Assembly (NCBI GenBank): GCA_020847395.1
Contig: JADLCD010000149.1
Span: 1-64,000, forward strand
Source of the DNA: Chitinophagaceae bacterium
GTDB taxonomy: Bacteria; Bacteroidota; Bacteroidia; Chitinophagales; Chitinophagaceae
Reading direction: 5' to 3'
Length of the DNA: 64,000 bases
The notes below the pieces were generated by a model that saw nothing but the letters and a program-made list of their open reading frames with translations, was not told where the DNA came from and searched no databases. Shown one piece after another: positions 1 to 9,067 of the stretch. The position numbers and the translations under genes are program-made. How positions within the stretch are numbered: the first letter of the stretch is position 1; each line of letters starts with the position of its first letter.

Positions 1-399
1 GATATTTCTATTATTAATAGTATGCTGAAACAATTCAATGAGTTCGTTAGCAAATAATGAGGTATCCTTCAACCAGCTTATATTAAGATTGAATTTCAAA
101 CTATCAGCAGGTTCTTTACATTTTTTGCAACTCGCCGGAGTCCCCAGGCTGGTAAGCCACCTTATGTAAAAATTACTTAAAGATTGTTTTGAATTAAATT
201 CATCAAGTGAATCAATCCTTGTAATAAATTCTTTATCCCAATCTAATTTTCCACTTGCAACTTTGGGATGATAATACTTAAGAAATCCCCATATTTTACA
301 AAAAGTTGCTGTTTTTTTATTGACGCTCGTATTGTATTGAGCGAAAAGAAATGTAGCTGTATTAAAATATAATAAAATGAGCAGAAAAGACTTTTTCAT
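1..399 (-). CDS. S41 family peptidase, N-terminal part (cut by window edge)
   Basis: The reverse strand from the ATG at 397-399 stays open for 133 codons to the window edge. It starts with a signal peptide (MKKSFLLILLYFNTATFLFA) ending before a Gln. It then shows KIWGFLKYYHP and LDWDKEF, the signature that opens many Bacteroidota S41 (C-terminal processing/tricorn-like) peptidases, and a CKKC pair near residue 98. The catalytic Ser/Lys domain lies outside the window. The gene starts 21 nt after the threonine dehydrogenase stop, so the two may be co-transcribed. Family by motif recognition; substrate unknown. Confidence 0.75.
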   Translation of the reverse strand, partial: MKKSFLLILLYFNTATFLFAQYNTSVNKKTATFCKIWGFLKYYHPKVASGKLDWDKEFITRIDSLDEFNSKQSLSNFYIRWLTSLGTPASCKKCKEPADSLKFNLNISWLKDTSLFANELIELFQHTINNRNI

Positions 400-420
400 G
401 AATTTGCTTTAATAGCGTTA

Positions 421-1362
421 CTATTTCAAATTGCTTAACATATCCTCAGTCATTTTGCTTAAATCATATTCATGTTGCCATCCCCAATCTTTTCTTGCTA
501 CAGCATCATCAATACTTTGCGGCCAGCTATCGGCAATTTGCTGCCTGTAATCCGGCTTATAGTCAATGGTGAAATCAGGAATATGTTTTTTTATTTCAGC
601 AGCAATTTCTTTTGGCGAAAAACTGATGGCAGCAAGATTATAGGAAGTACGAACGGAAATTTTTTGGGCATCTGCTTCCATTAATTCTATAGTAGCTTTA
701 ATGGCATCCGGCATATACATCATCGGCAAATAGGTATCTTCTGAAAGAAAAGATGTATACTTTTTTTCTTCAAGTACCTCGTGAAATATTTCTACCGCAT
801 AATCAGTTGTTCCACCACCAGGGGCTGATTTATAGCTTATTAAACCAGGATATCTCAGGCTTCTAACGTCAACACCAAAACGCTGATTATAGTATTTGCA
901 CCAAAACTCACCGGCGTATTTGCTGATGCCGTATACGGTAGTTGGTTCAATAATGGTTTGCTGAGGGCAAAATTGTTTGGGCGATGTAGGTCCAAATACC
1001 GCTATGCTGCTTGGCCAATATACTTTATGCAAATTTTCTTCTCGTGCAATATCAAGTACATTCAACAGGCTTTGGGTATTAAGGTGCCAGGCCAGGCCGG
1101 GATTTTTTTCACCTGTTGCTGAAAGAATAGCTGCCAGTAGATATATTTGGGTGATGTTTTGCCGTATTACCTGTACGTGCAACATTTCCTTATTCATAAC
1201 ATCAAGAGAAACATAAGGGCCTGTTCCCTTTAATAGCGTATTTTCTTCCCGCAGGTCCGAAGCTACAACCTGTGCATCACCGTATATTTTTCTTAAAGCC
1301 AAAGTCAATTCAACGCCTATCTGGCCGGATGCTCCAATAACAAGTATCTTTTCTTTTGCCAT
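421..1362 (-). CDS. tdh: L-threonine 3-dehydrogenase, NAD-dependent epimerase/dehydratase type
   Basis: A 313-residue extended short-chain dehydrogenase of the TDH type, oxidising L-threonine to 2-amino-3-ketobutyrate in threonine catabolism. The Rossmann motif GASGQIG lies at about residues 10-16, followed by a VVASDL segment that binds the NAD ribose. The catalytic pair is YGISK (Tyr-x3-Lys), and the PSSIAVFGP and RYPGLISY segments fit the family. I start at MAKEKILV because the upstream extension reads through the divergent promoter region. It is divergent from the cytochrome gene. Other epimerases of this fold are possible, but the GQIG motif and overall pattern favour TDH. Confidence 0.85.
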   Translation of the reverse strand: MAKEKILVIGASGQIGVELTLALRKIYGDAQVVASDLREENTLLKGTGPYVSLDVMNKEMLHVQVIRQNITQIYLLAAILSATGEKNPGLAWHLNTQSLLNVLDIAREENLHKVYWPSSIAVFGPTSPKQFCPQQTIIEPTTVYGISKYAGEFWCKYYNQRFGVDVRSLRYPGLISYKSAPGGGTTDYAVEIFHEVLEEKKYTSFLSEDTYLPMMYMPDAIKATIELMEADAQKISVRTSYNLAAISFSPKEIAAEIKKHIPDFTIDYKPDYRQQIADSWPQSIDDAVARKDWGWQHEYDLSKMTEDMLSNLK

Positions 1363-1446
1363 TTTTTGTGTTTTAAGGTGATCTGCAAAAAAATAAAATT
1401 GGAGTGTAAACAAGAAATTTATATTTTAACAGCAAATTCCACTTCT

Positions 1447-1875
1447 ATGTTTCAATTTCAAAAAAGGAAATTTTATGCAGGCATTGCTCTGCTCGCTATT
1501 CTTATTATTGGTGCCTCTGCTACCACGCAAGACAAGCCAAAGCACAATCTAAAAGTTCTTCCCAAGAATATTGACCACGAAGAGTTGTCAAAAATCATGA
1601 AGGGGTTCAACGTGTCTTTGGGTGTAAAATGTAATTTCTGCCACGCTCAGTCAAAAACAGATCCTCAAAAGCTTGATTTTGGAAGTGATGAAAAAGATGA
1701 GAAAAATATTGCGAGGAGTATGATGAAAATGACCTCCAAAATCAATAAAAAATATTTCAATTTTAATAAAGAAGGCGAAGACAAAACACCGGCTGTAACC
1801 TGTATAACCTGCCATAATGGTAAAGCACATCCGGATAATAAAATAATACTTCCGCCACCGCCTCCTGAAAAATAA
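1447..1875 (+). CDS. small c-type cytochrome, two CxxCH motifs
   Basis: A 142-residue exported protein: an N-terminal membrane/signal segment (about residues 9-27), then a periplasmic domain with two haem-c motifs, CNFCH and CITCH, roughly 60 residues apart. The tail is proline-rich. It looks like the single-domain relatives of the photosynthetic reaction-centre cytochrome c subunit common in non-photosynthetic Bacteroidota, so the role is electron transfer with unknown partner. The ATG at 1447 precedes the signal segment directly; the longer frame runs into the divergent promoter. A terminator follows. Confidence 0.8.
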   Translation: MFQFQKRKFYAGIALLAILIIGASATTQDKPKHNLKVLPKNIDHEELSKIMKGFNVSLGVKCNFCHAQSKTDPQKLDFGSDEKDEKNIARSMMKMTSKINKKYFNFNKEGEDKTPAVTCITCHNGKAHPDNKIILPPPPPEK

Positions 1876-1895
1876 TTTGGTTATATACTAATATG

Positions 1896-1923
1896 GGGTT
1901 GCTATACAAAGGCAACCCTTTTT
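1896..1923 (+). terminator. intrinsic terminator after the cytochrome gene
   Basis: Perfect 7-bp stem GGGTTGC (1896-1902) / GCAACCC (1912-1918) with a 9-nt loop, followed directly by TTTTT. It sits 20 nt past the cytochrome stop. Confidence 0.85.
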
Positions 1924-2087
1924 ATTTATAACCTGCAATAATTTTTATTGTAGCCGCTTTACCTGTTAATAACAACTATTCTTTATTTTGCAGGCGCCCG
2001 GGTATGCCCTGGATTAACACGGTTTACACTGTTGGTTTTTAAGAAGGTCATATATGTGGGTGTGCTAAAACAATAAATAGTCAATTC

Positions 2088-2444
2088 ATGATCAAAATAT
2101 CTCTTCATCAATTAAAATTTCATGCTTATCATGGTTTGTATGAAGAGGAAAAGAAGATTGGTAATGATTTTGAAGTTAACCTTGATGCCTGGTTTGAAGA
2201 ACCGGTTAATGTAATTACGCAACTCAATCAAACCATTAATTACGCTACATTATATAACCTGGTAAAAAAACGCATGAGTATTCCGGAACCTTTGCTGGAA
2301 ACTATTGCGATGGATATAGCACAACAATCAAAAGACCAGTTTCCCGTTATTTGTGAAATTAACGTTTCTGTTAGAAAAGTTAACCCGCCTATGCTTAATT
2401 TTCAGGGTCAAACCGAAGTTAGTTTTTATAAAAAATATGAGTAG
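2088..2444 (+). CDS. folB: dihydroneopterin aldolase
   Basis: A 118-residue protein of the usual FolB length. It cleaves 7,8-dihydroneopterin to 6-hydroxymethyl-dihydropterin and glycolaldehyde in folate synthesis. The N-terminal FHAYHGLYEEEKKIG carries the conserved Gly and Glu region, NYATLYNLVKK the active-site Tyr, and VRKVNPP the catalytic Lys. The stop codon abuts the ATG of the TPR gene, so the two form one transcription unit. Confidence 0.92.
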   Translation: MIKISLHQLKFHAYHGLYEEEKKIGNDFEVNLDAWFEEPVNVITQLNQTINYATLYNLVKKRMSIPEPLLETIAMDIAQQSKDQFPVICEINVSVRKVNPPMLNFQGQTEVSFYKKYE

Positions 2445-3197
2445 ATGAAGTATGCGATTTTATCGTTTATGGCTTTAGCCTTTGCATGTATCATATATGC
2501 ACAGGATGTAGATGCGCTTATGAAAGAGGCGGAAAAATCTGAGCGGGATCTTAAAGAAACAGAGGCACTCAATAAATATAAAGATATACTTGCCGTGCAG
2601 CCGGAAAATACAAAAGCACTCTGTAAATCGGCGGAACTTACCGGCAGAATTGGTAACAGGCTTAAAGATGAAGAACAAAGAGCGGCTCAATTTGAGATTG
2701 CCAAAACCTATGCGTTTGCTGCATTAAAATCCAATCATGAAGATGCTGATGCCAATTGCGCTGTGGCGGCTAATGCTATGCGTTATGCTACAATTACCGG
2801 TGGAAAAGAACGGGCACGTTATTTACGAGACATGAAAAATTATGCTGATTCAGCACTGCTGATAAATCCCAATCATGCCCGCGCATTATATGTATCAGGC
2901 AAATGGAATTTTGAGATGACAGAAATGAATGTAGCAGATAAAGCCGCGGTTAAAGTATTATTTGGCGGCATGCCTAAGGCTTCCCTGGATAATGCTATTA
3001 TAAATTTTGAAAAAGCCAGGGTGGCTGACCCACTTTTAATGATTGATTATCTTGACCTTGCAAATGCTTATATAAAATTTCATCGTACAGATAAGGCGAT
3101 TGAAGTACTCAATAAAATGGTAAAGCTTCCACCACGTACAGAGGATGATATGGGGCTGAAAGCAGAAGGAAAAACATTGCTTGCCTCTCTTCAGTAG
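2445..3197 (+). CDS. secreted TPR-repeat protein
   Basis: A 250-residue protein with a signal peptide ending near residue 19 (IIYAQ) and helical repeats of TPR type, for example ALNKYKDILAVQPENTKAL and the C-terminal DYLDLANAYIKFHRTDKAIEVLNKM. The pattern GGMPKASLDNAIINFEKA resembles the bacterial relatives of the RMD (regulator of microtubule dynamics) TPR family. Expected in the periplasm as a scaffold. It starts right after the folB stop with no spacer, which suggests translational coupling, but no functional link to folate is evident. Confidence 0.75.
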   Translation: MKYAILSFMALAFACIIYAQDVDALMKEAEKSERDLKETEALNKYKDILAVQPENTKALCKSAELTGRIGNRLKDEEQRAAQFEIAKTYAFAALKSNHEDADANCAVAANAMRYATITGGKERARYLRDMKNYADSALLINPNHARALYVSGKWNFEMTEMNVADKAAVKVLFGGMPKASLDNAIINFEKARVADPLLMIDYLDLANAYIKFHRTDKAIEVLNKMVKLPPRTEDDMGLKAEGKTLLASLQ

Positions 3198-3323
3198 TAA
3201 TAACGAGCCATTCATAAAATAAAACCCGAAGCATTCTCCGCTTTCTTTATTTTAGCCATTTATTTTTAACATTGGATGTGTTTTACTTAGAGTGCATATC
3301 CATTAAAAAAACATCAATATATC

Positions 3324-5282
3324 ATGAGAAAAACAATAACAGGACTTGTACTGTTAGTATCTGTGCAATTAGGGTTAGCTCAAACTACAACGCCAACATC
3401 TATCTATGATTATCACGCTTTATTTTCTCCATTATTTTACACAGCTAACGGTAACGAATACCGCGCCGCCAGTGGAGAACCCGGCCCCGCATACTGGCAA
3501 AACAAAGCGGATTATACCATTGATGCCAGTCTTGATGATGCCAAAAGCGAAGTAAAGGGCACCGTAGTATTAACCTATAAAAATAACAGCCCTCAAAACC
3601 TCCCTTATATCTGGCTTCAGCTCGACCAGAATTTATTCAACGATTCCTCAAGAGGTCAGGCTAAAATGCCACCAACAGGACGCAGCCGTTATGGTGATGC
3701 CAACAGTACATTTGCCGGCGGTTTTAAACTCGCCTCAGTAAAGTTGGTTAGCGGTGCATCTGAAACTAATGCTGATTATGTAGTAACCGATACACGCATG
3801 CAGGTACGCCTTGCAAAACCTGTTTCAGCTAAAGGAGGAGAGCTTAAATTAAAAATTGAGTACGCTTATATTATTCCGCAGTATGGCGCAGACAGAACAG
3901 GTATTCTTAATACAAAGAACGGTAACATATTTGCCGTAGCGCAATGGTACCCGCGTATGTGTGTGTTTGATGATATACGCGGCTGGAATACTGATCCCTA
4001 TTTAGGCGCAAGCGAATTTTATCTTGAATACGGTGATTTTAATGTGAATATAACGGTACCTGCTTCAATGATTGTGGTTGGGTCTGGAGAATTACTTAAC
4101 CCTGCTGATGTACTTACGAGTCAGCAATTGCAGCGTTATAACCAGGCTAAGGAAAGCAACAAAACTGTTGTTATCAGGAGCGCTGATGAAGTAACGGATG
4201 CAAAATCGCGTCCTTCAAAACCATCACTTACCTGGAAATTCAAAATTCAAAATTCACGGGATTTTGCGTGGGCAGCATCTAAAGCTTTTATATGGGATGC
4301 GGCAAAAATCAATTTGCCCAGTGGCAAAAAAGCATTGGCAATGTCAGTATACCCTGTTGAATCAGATGGTAAAAATGCCTGGGGCAGATCAACAGAATAT
4401 ACAAAAACTTCAATTGAAAATTATTCCAAAAGATGGTTTGAGTTCCCTTATCCCGCTGCGGTAAATGTGGCAAGCAATGTTGGTGGTATGGAATATCCCG
4501 GCATAGTATTTTGCGGATCTAAAGCTACTACAGCCGGTTTGTGGGGCGTTACCGATCATGAGTTTGGACACACCTGGTACCCGATGATTGTGGGTAGCAA
4601 TGAAAGACGATACGGTTGGATGGATGAAGGTTTCAACACATTCATCAATAATATTTCTGTAGAGGATTTTAATAATGGCGAATATAAACGTGCGGCAAGA
4701 GACGCTCATCAGAGTTCCTATATGTTTAGCCCGCAAATGGAATCTATCTACAACACACCTGATGGTATGAAAGAAAGAAATATAGGAAACCTGCTTTACA
4801 TGAAACCTGGTTATGCTTTAGGATTATTGCGTAATTATGTTTTGGGTGTAGACAGGTTTGATTATGCCTTCAGAAAATATACCAGCGACTGGGCATTCAA
4901 GCACCCAACACCCTGGGATTTTTTTCGCAGTATAGAGAATGGCGCGGGTGAAGATCTCTCCTGGTTTTGGAGAGGCGTATTTTTAAATAGTTATGCATTA
5001 GACCAGGCTGTTACAAAAGTTGAATACCTGAATGGTGATTTTAAACAGGGGGCATTGGTAACATTAGAAAATAATGGACAGATGGCAATGCCTGTAGTTA
5101 TAGCGTATACAACAGCAAGTGGCAAAACAGCAAGAAAAACATTGCCTGTTGAAATATGGCAGAACAATGCCTCGTGGGTTACAAAGTTGCCAACGACTGA
5201 AGAAGTTATAAAAGTTGTAATTGATCCGGATAATGCTTTTCCTGATTCAAACGGTGCAAATAATACCTGGAATAAACAATAA
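3324..5282 (+). CDS. M1 family zinc metallopeptidase, exported
   Basis: A 652-residue protein with a signal peptide (residues 1-19, ending LGLAQ). The gluzincin signature is complete: [11 protein letters not shown] (the GxMEN-like substrate loop), DHEFGH at about residues 411-416 (HExxH zinc site) and WMDEGFN at about 432-438 with the third zinc ligand Glu. The N-terminal beta domain and the C-terminal extension fit periplasmic or surface aminopeptidases of Bacteroidota. Alone on its strand, it faces the FemAB-like gene across a large inverted repeat. Confidence 0.88.
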   Translation: MRKTITGLVLLVSVQLGLAQTTTPTSIYDYHALFSPLFYTANGNEYRAASGEPGPAYWQNKADYTIDASLDDAKSEVKGTVVLTYKNNSPQNLPYIWLQLDQNLFNDSSRGQAKMPPTGRSRYGDANSTFAGGFKLASVKLVSGASETNADYVVTDTRMQVRLAKPVSAKGGELKLKIEYAYIIPQYGADRTGILNTKNGNIFAVAQWYPRMCVFDDIRGWNTDPYLGASEFYLEYGDFNVNITVPASMIVVGSGELLNPADVLTSQQLQRYNQAKESNKTVVIRSADEVTDAKSRPSKPSLTWKFKIQNSRDFAWAASKAFIWDAAKINLPSGKKALAMSVYPVESDGKNAWGRSTEYTKTSIENYSKRWFEFPYPAAVNVASNVGGMEYPGIVFCGSKATTAGLWGVTDHEFGHTWYPMIVGSNERRYGWMDEGFNTFINNISVEDFNNGEYKRAARDAHQSSYMFSPQMESIYNTPDGMKERNIGNLLYMKPGYALGLLRNYVLGVDRFDYAFRKYTSDWAFKHPTPWDFFRSIENGAGEDLSWFWRGVFLNSYALDQAVTKVEYLNGDFKQGALVTLENNGQMAMPVVIAYTTASGKTARKTLPVEIWQNNASWVTKLPTTEEVIKVVIDPDNAFPDSNGANNTWNKQ

Positions 5283-5324
5283 AAATTACGAATAGTAATT
5301 TTTGTGAAATTTTATATTACATTC

Positions 5325-5378
5325 ATTGGTGCATTTTAAATTTCCTCAGTACAGAGTAAAAATTTAGAGTGCACCAAT
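5325..5378. repeat. 54-bp two-step inverted repeat between convergent genes
   Basis: Outer arms ATTGGTGCA (5325-5333) and TGCACCAAT (5370-5378) are perfect complements. After a symmetric 3-nt internal loop the inner arms TAAATTT (5337-5343) and AAATTTA (5360-5366) pair again around a 16-nt loop. It lies between two convergent stop codons and could end transcription from both sides, although no long T-run is attached. Confidence 0.6.
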
Positions 5379-5414
5379 CATTTTAATATACCGTTAAATG
5401 AAATTGGTATAAAA

Positions 5415-6440
5415 CTAAAGCCTGTATAACGGAAAAAAATCGTTTGTTGTAACCAGGTTGTTTTTCTTCAAAACAAGATCCCCGTATTTTTCATTATCGG
5501 TAATATATCTCCAAACAGAAAATTGATAATATAAATCTGAGAAGCCCGCTTTGAATTTAAACAATGAATCATCGTCTCTGCCTCCTACTCCTCCTCCTAA
5601 ATGTAAATACTGTAAACCAAGCCGGTTTCCAAGTAACCTTGCTTCATCAATAATCAATTTCATGGGAGTTTGTTTAATATACTTTTCATTAGAGCCGGCA
5701 AGATGGTACTGCATTATTTTATCTGTATAGGTAAATATTGCTCCGGCAGCTATTTCACCTTCAAATTTTGCCAGCAGGAGTGTTTTACCAAAAAAATTAT
5801 TTTTCAGAAAGGAATGAAAATAATTTCTGTCGAAATAATAATATTTAGAAGCATTTACCCTATTCATGGTATTATAGTAAATATCAATAAAGCTGTCAAT
5901 CTCCTCGTCGTTTTCTGCAGCAGTAATAATAAACCCTTTCCTTTTGAGCTGATTAATTTCATATTTACTTGAATCCCTGTAATGTTTTCTCTGTTCCTCG
6001 GGCGAAAGTGTTAAATCGATGGACACGGTTTTATTCATGTCGCGGATATTACCAAAATCCTGAAATATTTTTTTTTGATGAATAATTGGATGGAGCCGTG
6101 AAAAAACAGAAATAATATCGTTTTCTCTGCAGTATGCATTAAACTGTTTACTAAAAAATATAAAGAGATCGTCCGGCAATTCTTCAATAGGTTTATTGAA
6201 CACAGGGCCGCAATAACCATATACTGAAGTACAGTCAAACCACGGTGTATCTTCTATAGGGCGAACAACCAGGGGCAACGCAATGAAGTTTTCTCCATCA
6301 CTTGCATAAAATAAAACTGACCTGTAGTTATTGTCTATATTATGATAATAGGAAGTATGATGAAAATCGTATAAATAGGCAGATTTTACTATGGTATCCC
6401 ATAACACATTATCAGACTCAATAATCTCGAAATTATACAT
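5415..6440 (-). CDS. FemAB/GNAT-like acyltransferase
   Basis: A 341-residue protein resembling FemAB-type or BioF2-like double-GNAT transferases. Conserved stretches are YSSKYEINQLKRKGF-like (seen as SSKYEINQLKRKG, residues ~145-157), KTLLLAKFEGEIAAGAIF and the C-terminal LHLGGGVGGRDDDSLFKFKAGF typical of this family. Relatives transfer aminoacyl or acyl groups to cell-wall or surface-glycan precursors; the substrate here is unknown. The ATG at 6438-6440 is used because the only upstream start is a TTG. Clearly AT-rich with many Tyr, Asn and Ile, as often seen in surface polysaccharide genes. Confidence 0.7.
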   Translation of the reverse strand: MYNFEIIESDNVLWDTIVKSAYLYDFHHTSYYHNIDNNYRSVLFYASDGENFIALPLVVRPIEDTPWFDCTSVYGYCGPVFNKPIEELPDDLFIFFSKQFNAYCRENDIISVFSRLHPIIHQKKIFQDFGNIRDMNKTVSIDLTLSPEEQRKHYRDSSKYEINQLKRKGFIITAAENDEEIDSFIDIYYNTMNRVNASKYYYFDRNYFHSFLKNNFFGKTLLLAKFEGEIAAGAIFTYTDKIMQYHLAGSNEKYIKQTPMKLIIDEARLLGNRLGLQYLHLGGGVGGRDDDSLFKFKAGFSDLYYQFSVWRYITDNEKYGDLVLKKNNLVTTNDFFPLYRL

Positions 6441-6822
6441 TTTAAGCAATAGTTAAGTAATAGGTTATATAGTTCAGAAGTTTTAAATGGGAGATGTTTT
6501 TTGTGCAAAATAGGGAAAAGAATGCGCACTAAATGATAAATAGCTAAATATTAGCATCTTTACCTTTCTATCTTGAAAATTTCATAATAAAAATTGGATT
6601 GGATTATAGTGTTTTTAGTAAAAAAATATAGTAATCTATAGATTTTCAATTAATTATGATTTTTTGAAATACGCTACAATTATGGCACGTTGTGGAGGCT
6701 AAATTATTCCTGGTTTTCACCTGCCACTTTTAATGCTGTAAGTTGTTATAGCAATAAATTAACCGGGCTCTTACTACAAATATCAGTTCTCCACAAACAG
6801 GTCATTAAAAAAATAACACGGT
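6441..6822. other. gene-free stretch, nothing recognised
   Basis: About 380 bp of AT-rich sequence between the FemAB-like gene start and the glycosidase operon end. I see no open frame of convincing composition, no hairpin with a T-run and no repeat. It presumably carries the promoter of the FemAB-like gene. Confidence 0.5.
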
Positions 6823-9021
6823 TTATTCAATTACATACCAGGTGTAGCTTTCCGGTTCAATAGTAAAAGTAAAGGTGGATTCATACTTCCTGTTAAGCTG
6901 CACTGTTTGTTTTTGTTTTCCCTCTTTGCTTAGGGTAGCCGTTTGCGTAAGCCCGGTATAATACAGCGGCAGTTGAATAGTGCGTATTATTTTTTCTTTT
7001 AAAGGATTATACAACATAATCATTCCCTTAGTTGCTGATTGAGGATTTACATGCATAATGCCATCCCAATCTCTGCCATCGGCACGCCGCAGGTGAATTA
7101 TGTCAGCATTCAATATGTCTCTGTATTTTTTATACCAGTTCACTGCATTAATAACAGTTCGTTTGGTGGCATCGGTATCATACAATCTTGGTCCGCGATA
7201 ACAGGCCTGCACCCCTGCGCCATAATATTGCATCATCAGTTGTTCATAATCTTTCAAGTGATCATTTAAAGGTTCAAGAATAGCTTCCGGCCCGCCACCC
7301 TGGTAACGTGTGAGCGGCACAAAGCCCCAACTCATAGAAGGCGTTTTTTCCCATAAACCGTCATAAATATTCTGGCGGTTTAATATTTTCTGGTTTTCTC
7401 TCGGCAAAGAAAAATTTACCTCGCGATAGCCAATTGCAATTTTGTGTGTGCCATCTAAAAAGTACCAATCCGGTGCGTTGATATATATGCCTCTTTCGTT
7501 CAGCCACCTATACAATTCTTTTTGTATTTCCATTTGCCTCCATTGACTGTCGTCCAAACTTTTATGCCCGGGGTGTGTTGTTGATGCGCATACATCACCG
7601 GGATATGGGCCGTCATTTTCCCATATATTAAAACCGGTTTGTGTAAAGAAGAATTTGATTTTATCCCGGTATGCAAGCCCCCATTTGCTGCCAAAACATG
7701 GGGCATTCCCAAAAAATGCCCCACCGGGTTTACCGGTTTTCGGATCAATCACATCTGTTTCATCGTCTATACGCCGGCTGCTGAATAATGAATAACCGCC
7801 GATCTTAATGTTTTTGCTATGTGCATAGTCAGCCAGCTTTTTCCACTTTGCCAGATTAGCTGTGGAAGTATCTTCCATATTCAGGTGACTGCCGAAACTC
7901 AGGATCAACGCTTCATATCCCGTGCCGGCGCACTGATCAATAGCAGTAAATACTTCATCATCATTTTTGCTGACAAGATGCATGAATATTGGATTTTCGG
8001 TTACCCACGGTGCTATTGTACGGTACATTTTCCTGATCGCCAGCCCTCTTCTTTCCCTGTCGTAACTATCCATTAAAAGCTCATGTGTGCGAACGGATGT
8101 AAATGTTTCTCCCGGCTGCAGCTCAATGCCGGGAGCTTTTTCAGGATATACCTCCAGCAGGCAGGGCGTTTGGTAATTATAGTTTACCTGCGAGGTATAA
8201 GTGCTGTCGGTTTTCCAGTGTGTGGTTTGATCGCTGATGTCGTACCGCATGGCATTATTAAAAGCATAGTTGGTTTCTACATATATGCCATGTTGCTTCT
8301 TCATTTCTTCCGGTGAGCCAACTACAGCGCTTTCCTCTTCTACAATGGCTAAAATTTCATTTACCACACGATTGAGTTTGAGAGTATTTGTTCCGTTATT
8401 TTTTATGCTCAGCCATTTTACAATCAAAGGCGCATTGTCATATATTTCATAGTTAATGGTAATAATCAAACCTGCTAATTCAGGTGATTTGCCAGTGTAA
8501 GTAAAGCTGAGCATTTTGCCATCACCTCTTTGTTTGTGGGCCGTCCACCATGTTCCGGGTTTCCAGTTAACATAAGCAGGAATATTGCCTGTACTATACT
8601 CTTTTAAATGAAAGCCGGATCGGTCTGCAGTGAGCTGCGGCAACCATTCCGGTAAAAAATAGGCCTGTTCTTTTTGTCCATACAGCCCGCCTATATCATA
8701 ATCCTTACCGTTTATTGTTATACGGGCTTCAGCTTTTACGGCACGCAGCAACTGCTGGCCGTTAATCATATTTTGATAGTCATAACATGCTACATCAGGC
8801 CCTAATCTGAACACACGTTTTACCAAACCATTATACAAAATGATATCTTTTTTATCTGCACTTATCCAGGCTCCTGCTTTTTGAGGAATGGGGGAGATGA
8901 GCCAGTCCGTGGTTAATTTTTTCTCATTGGCTTTTTCCCAAACAGGTAAATTTTGCTGGGCGTTCAGGTTGCAGGTTACTGTATATAAAAACGAAACAAG
9001 CAGAAGCAAAGTTCTTTTCAT
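6823..9021 (-). CDS. putative exported glycosidase, alpha-galactosidase-like (GH36/clan GH-D type)
   Basis: A 732-residue protein with signal peptide (MKRTLLLLVSFLYTVTCNLNAQ). An N-terminal beta-sandwich (about 40-330) precedes a TIM-barrel-like region. Acidic motifs GFNIWENDGPYPGD and INAPDWYFLDG are at the barrel positions where clan GH-D enzymes keep nucleophile and acid/base Asp residues, and a C-terminal beta domain follows. Family-level similarity is by recall, so activity on alpha-galactosides is an inference. An ATG at 9075 would add 18 residues and overlap the upstream stop by 8 nt; I chose the Met that begins the signal peptide. Downstream partner of the GH123 gene. Confidence 0.6.
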   Translation of the reverse strand: MKRTLLLLVSFLYTVTCNLNAQQNLPVWEKANEKKLTTDWLISPIPQKAGAWISADKKDIILYNGLVKRVFRLGPDVACYDYQNMINGQQLLRAVKAEARITINGKDYDIGGLYGQKEQAYFLPEWLPQLTADRSGFHLKEYSTGNIPAYVNWKPGTWWTAHKQRGDGKMLSFTYTGKSPELAGLIITINYEIYDNAPLIVKWLSIKNNGTNTLKLNRVVNEILAIVEEESAVVGSPEEMKKQHGIYVETNYAFNNAMRYDISDQTTHWKTDSTYTSQVNYNYQTPCLLEVYPEKAPGIELQPGETFTSVRTHELLMDSYDRERRGLAIRKMYRTIAPWVTENPIFMHLVSKNDDEVFTAIDQCAGTGYEALILSFGSHLNMEDTSTANLAKWKKLADYAHSKNIKIGGYSLFSSRRIDDETDVIDPKTGKPGGAFFGNAPCFGSKWGLAYRDKIKFFFTQTGFNIWENDGPYPGDVCASTTHPGHKSLDDSQWRQMEIQKELYRWLNERGIYINAPDWYFLDGTHKIAIGYREVNFSLPRENQKILNRQNIYDGLWEKTPSMSWGFVPLTRYQGGGPEAILEPLNDHLKDYEQLMMQYYGAGVQACYRGPRLYDTDATKRTVINAVNWYKKYRDILNADIIHLRRADGRDWDGIMHVNPQSATKGMIMLYNPLKEKIIRTIQLPLYYTGLTQTATLSKEGKQKQTVQLNRKYESTFTFTIEPESYTWYVIE

Positions 9022-9067
9022 AAAATGTATTGAGGCGGATTTGGGTTGCATATTTTTTTCAGCATTA

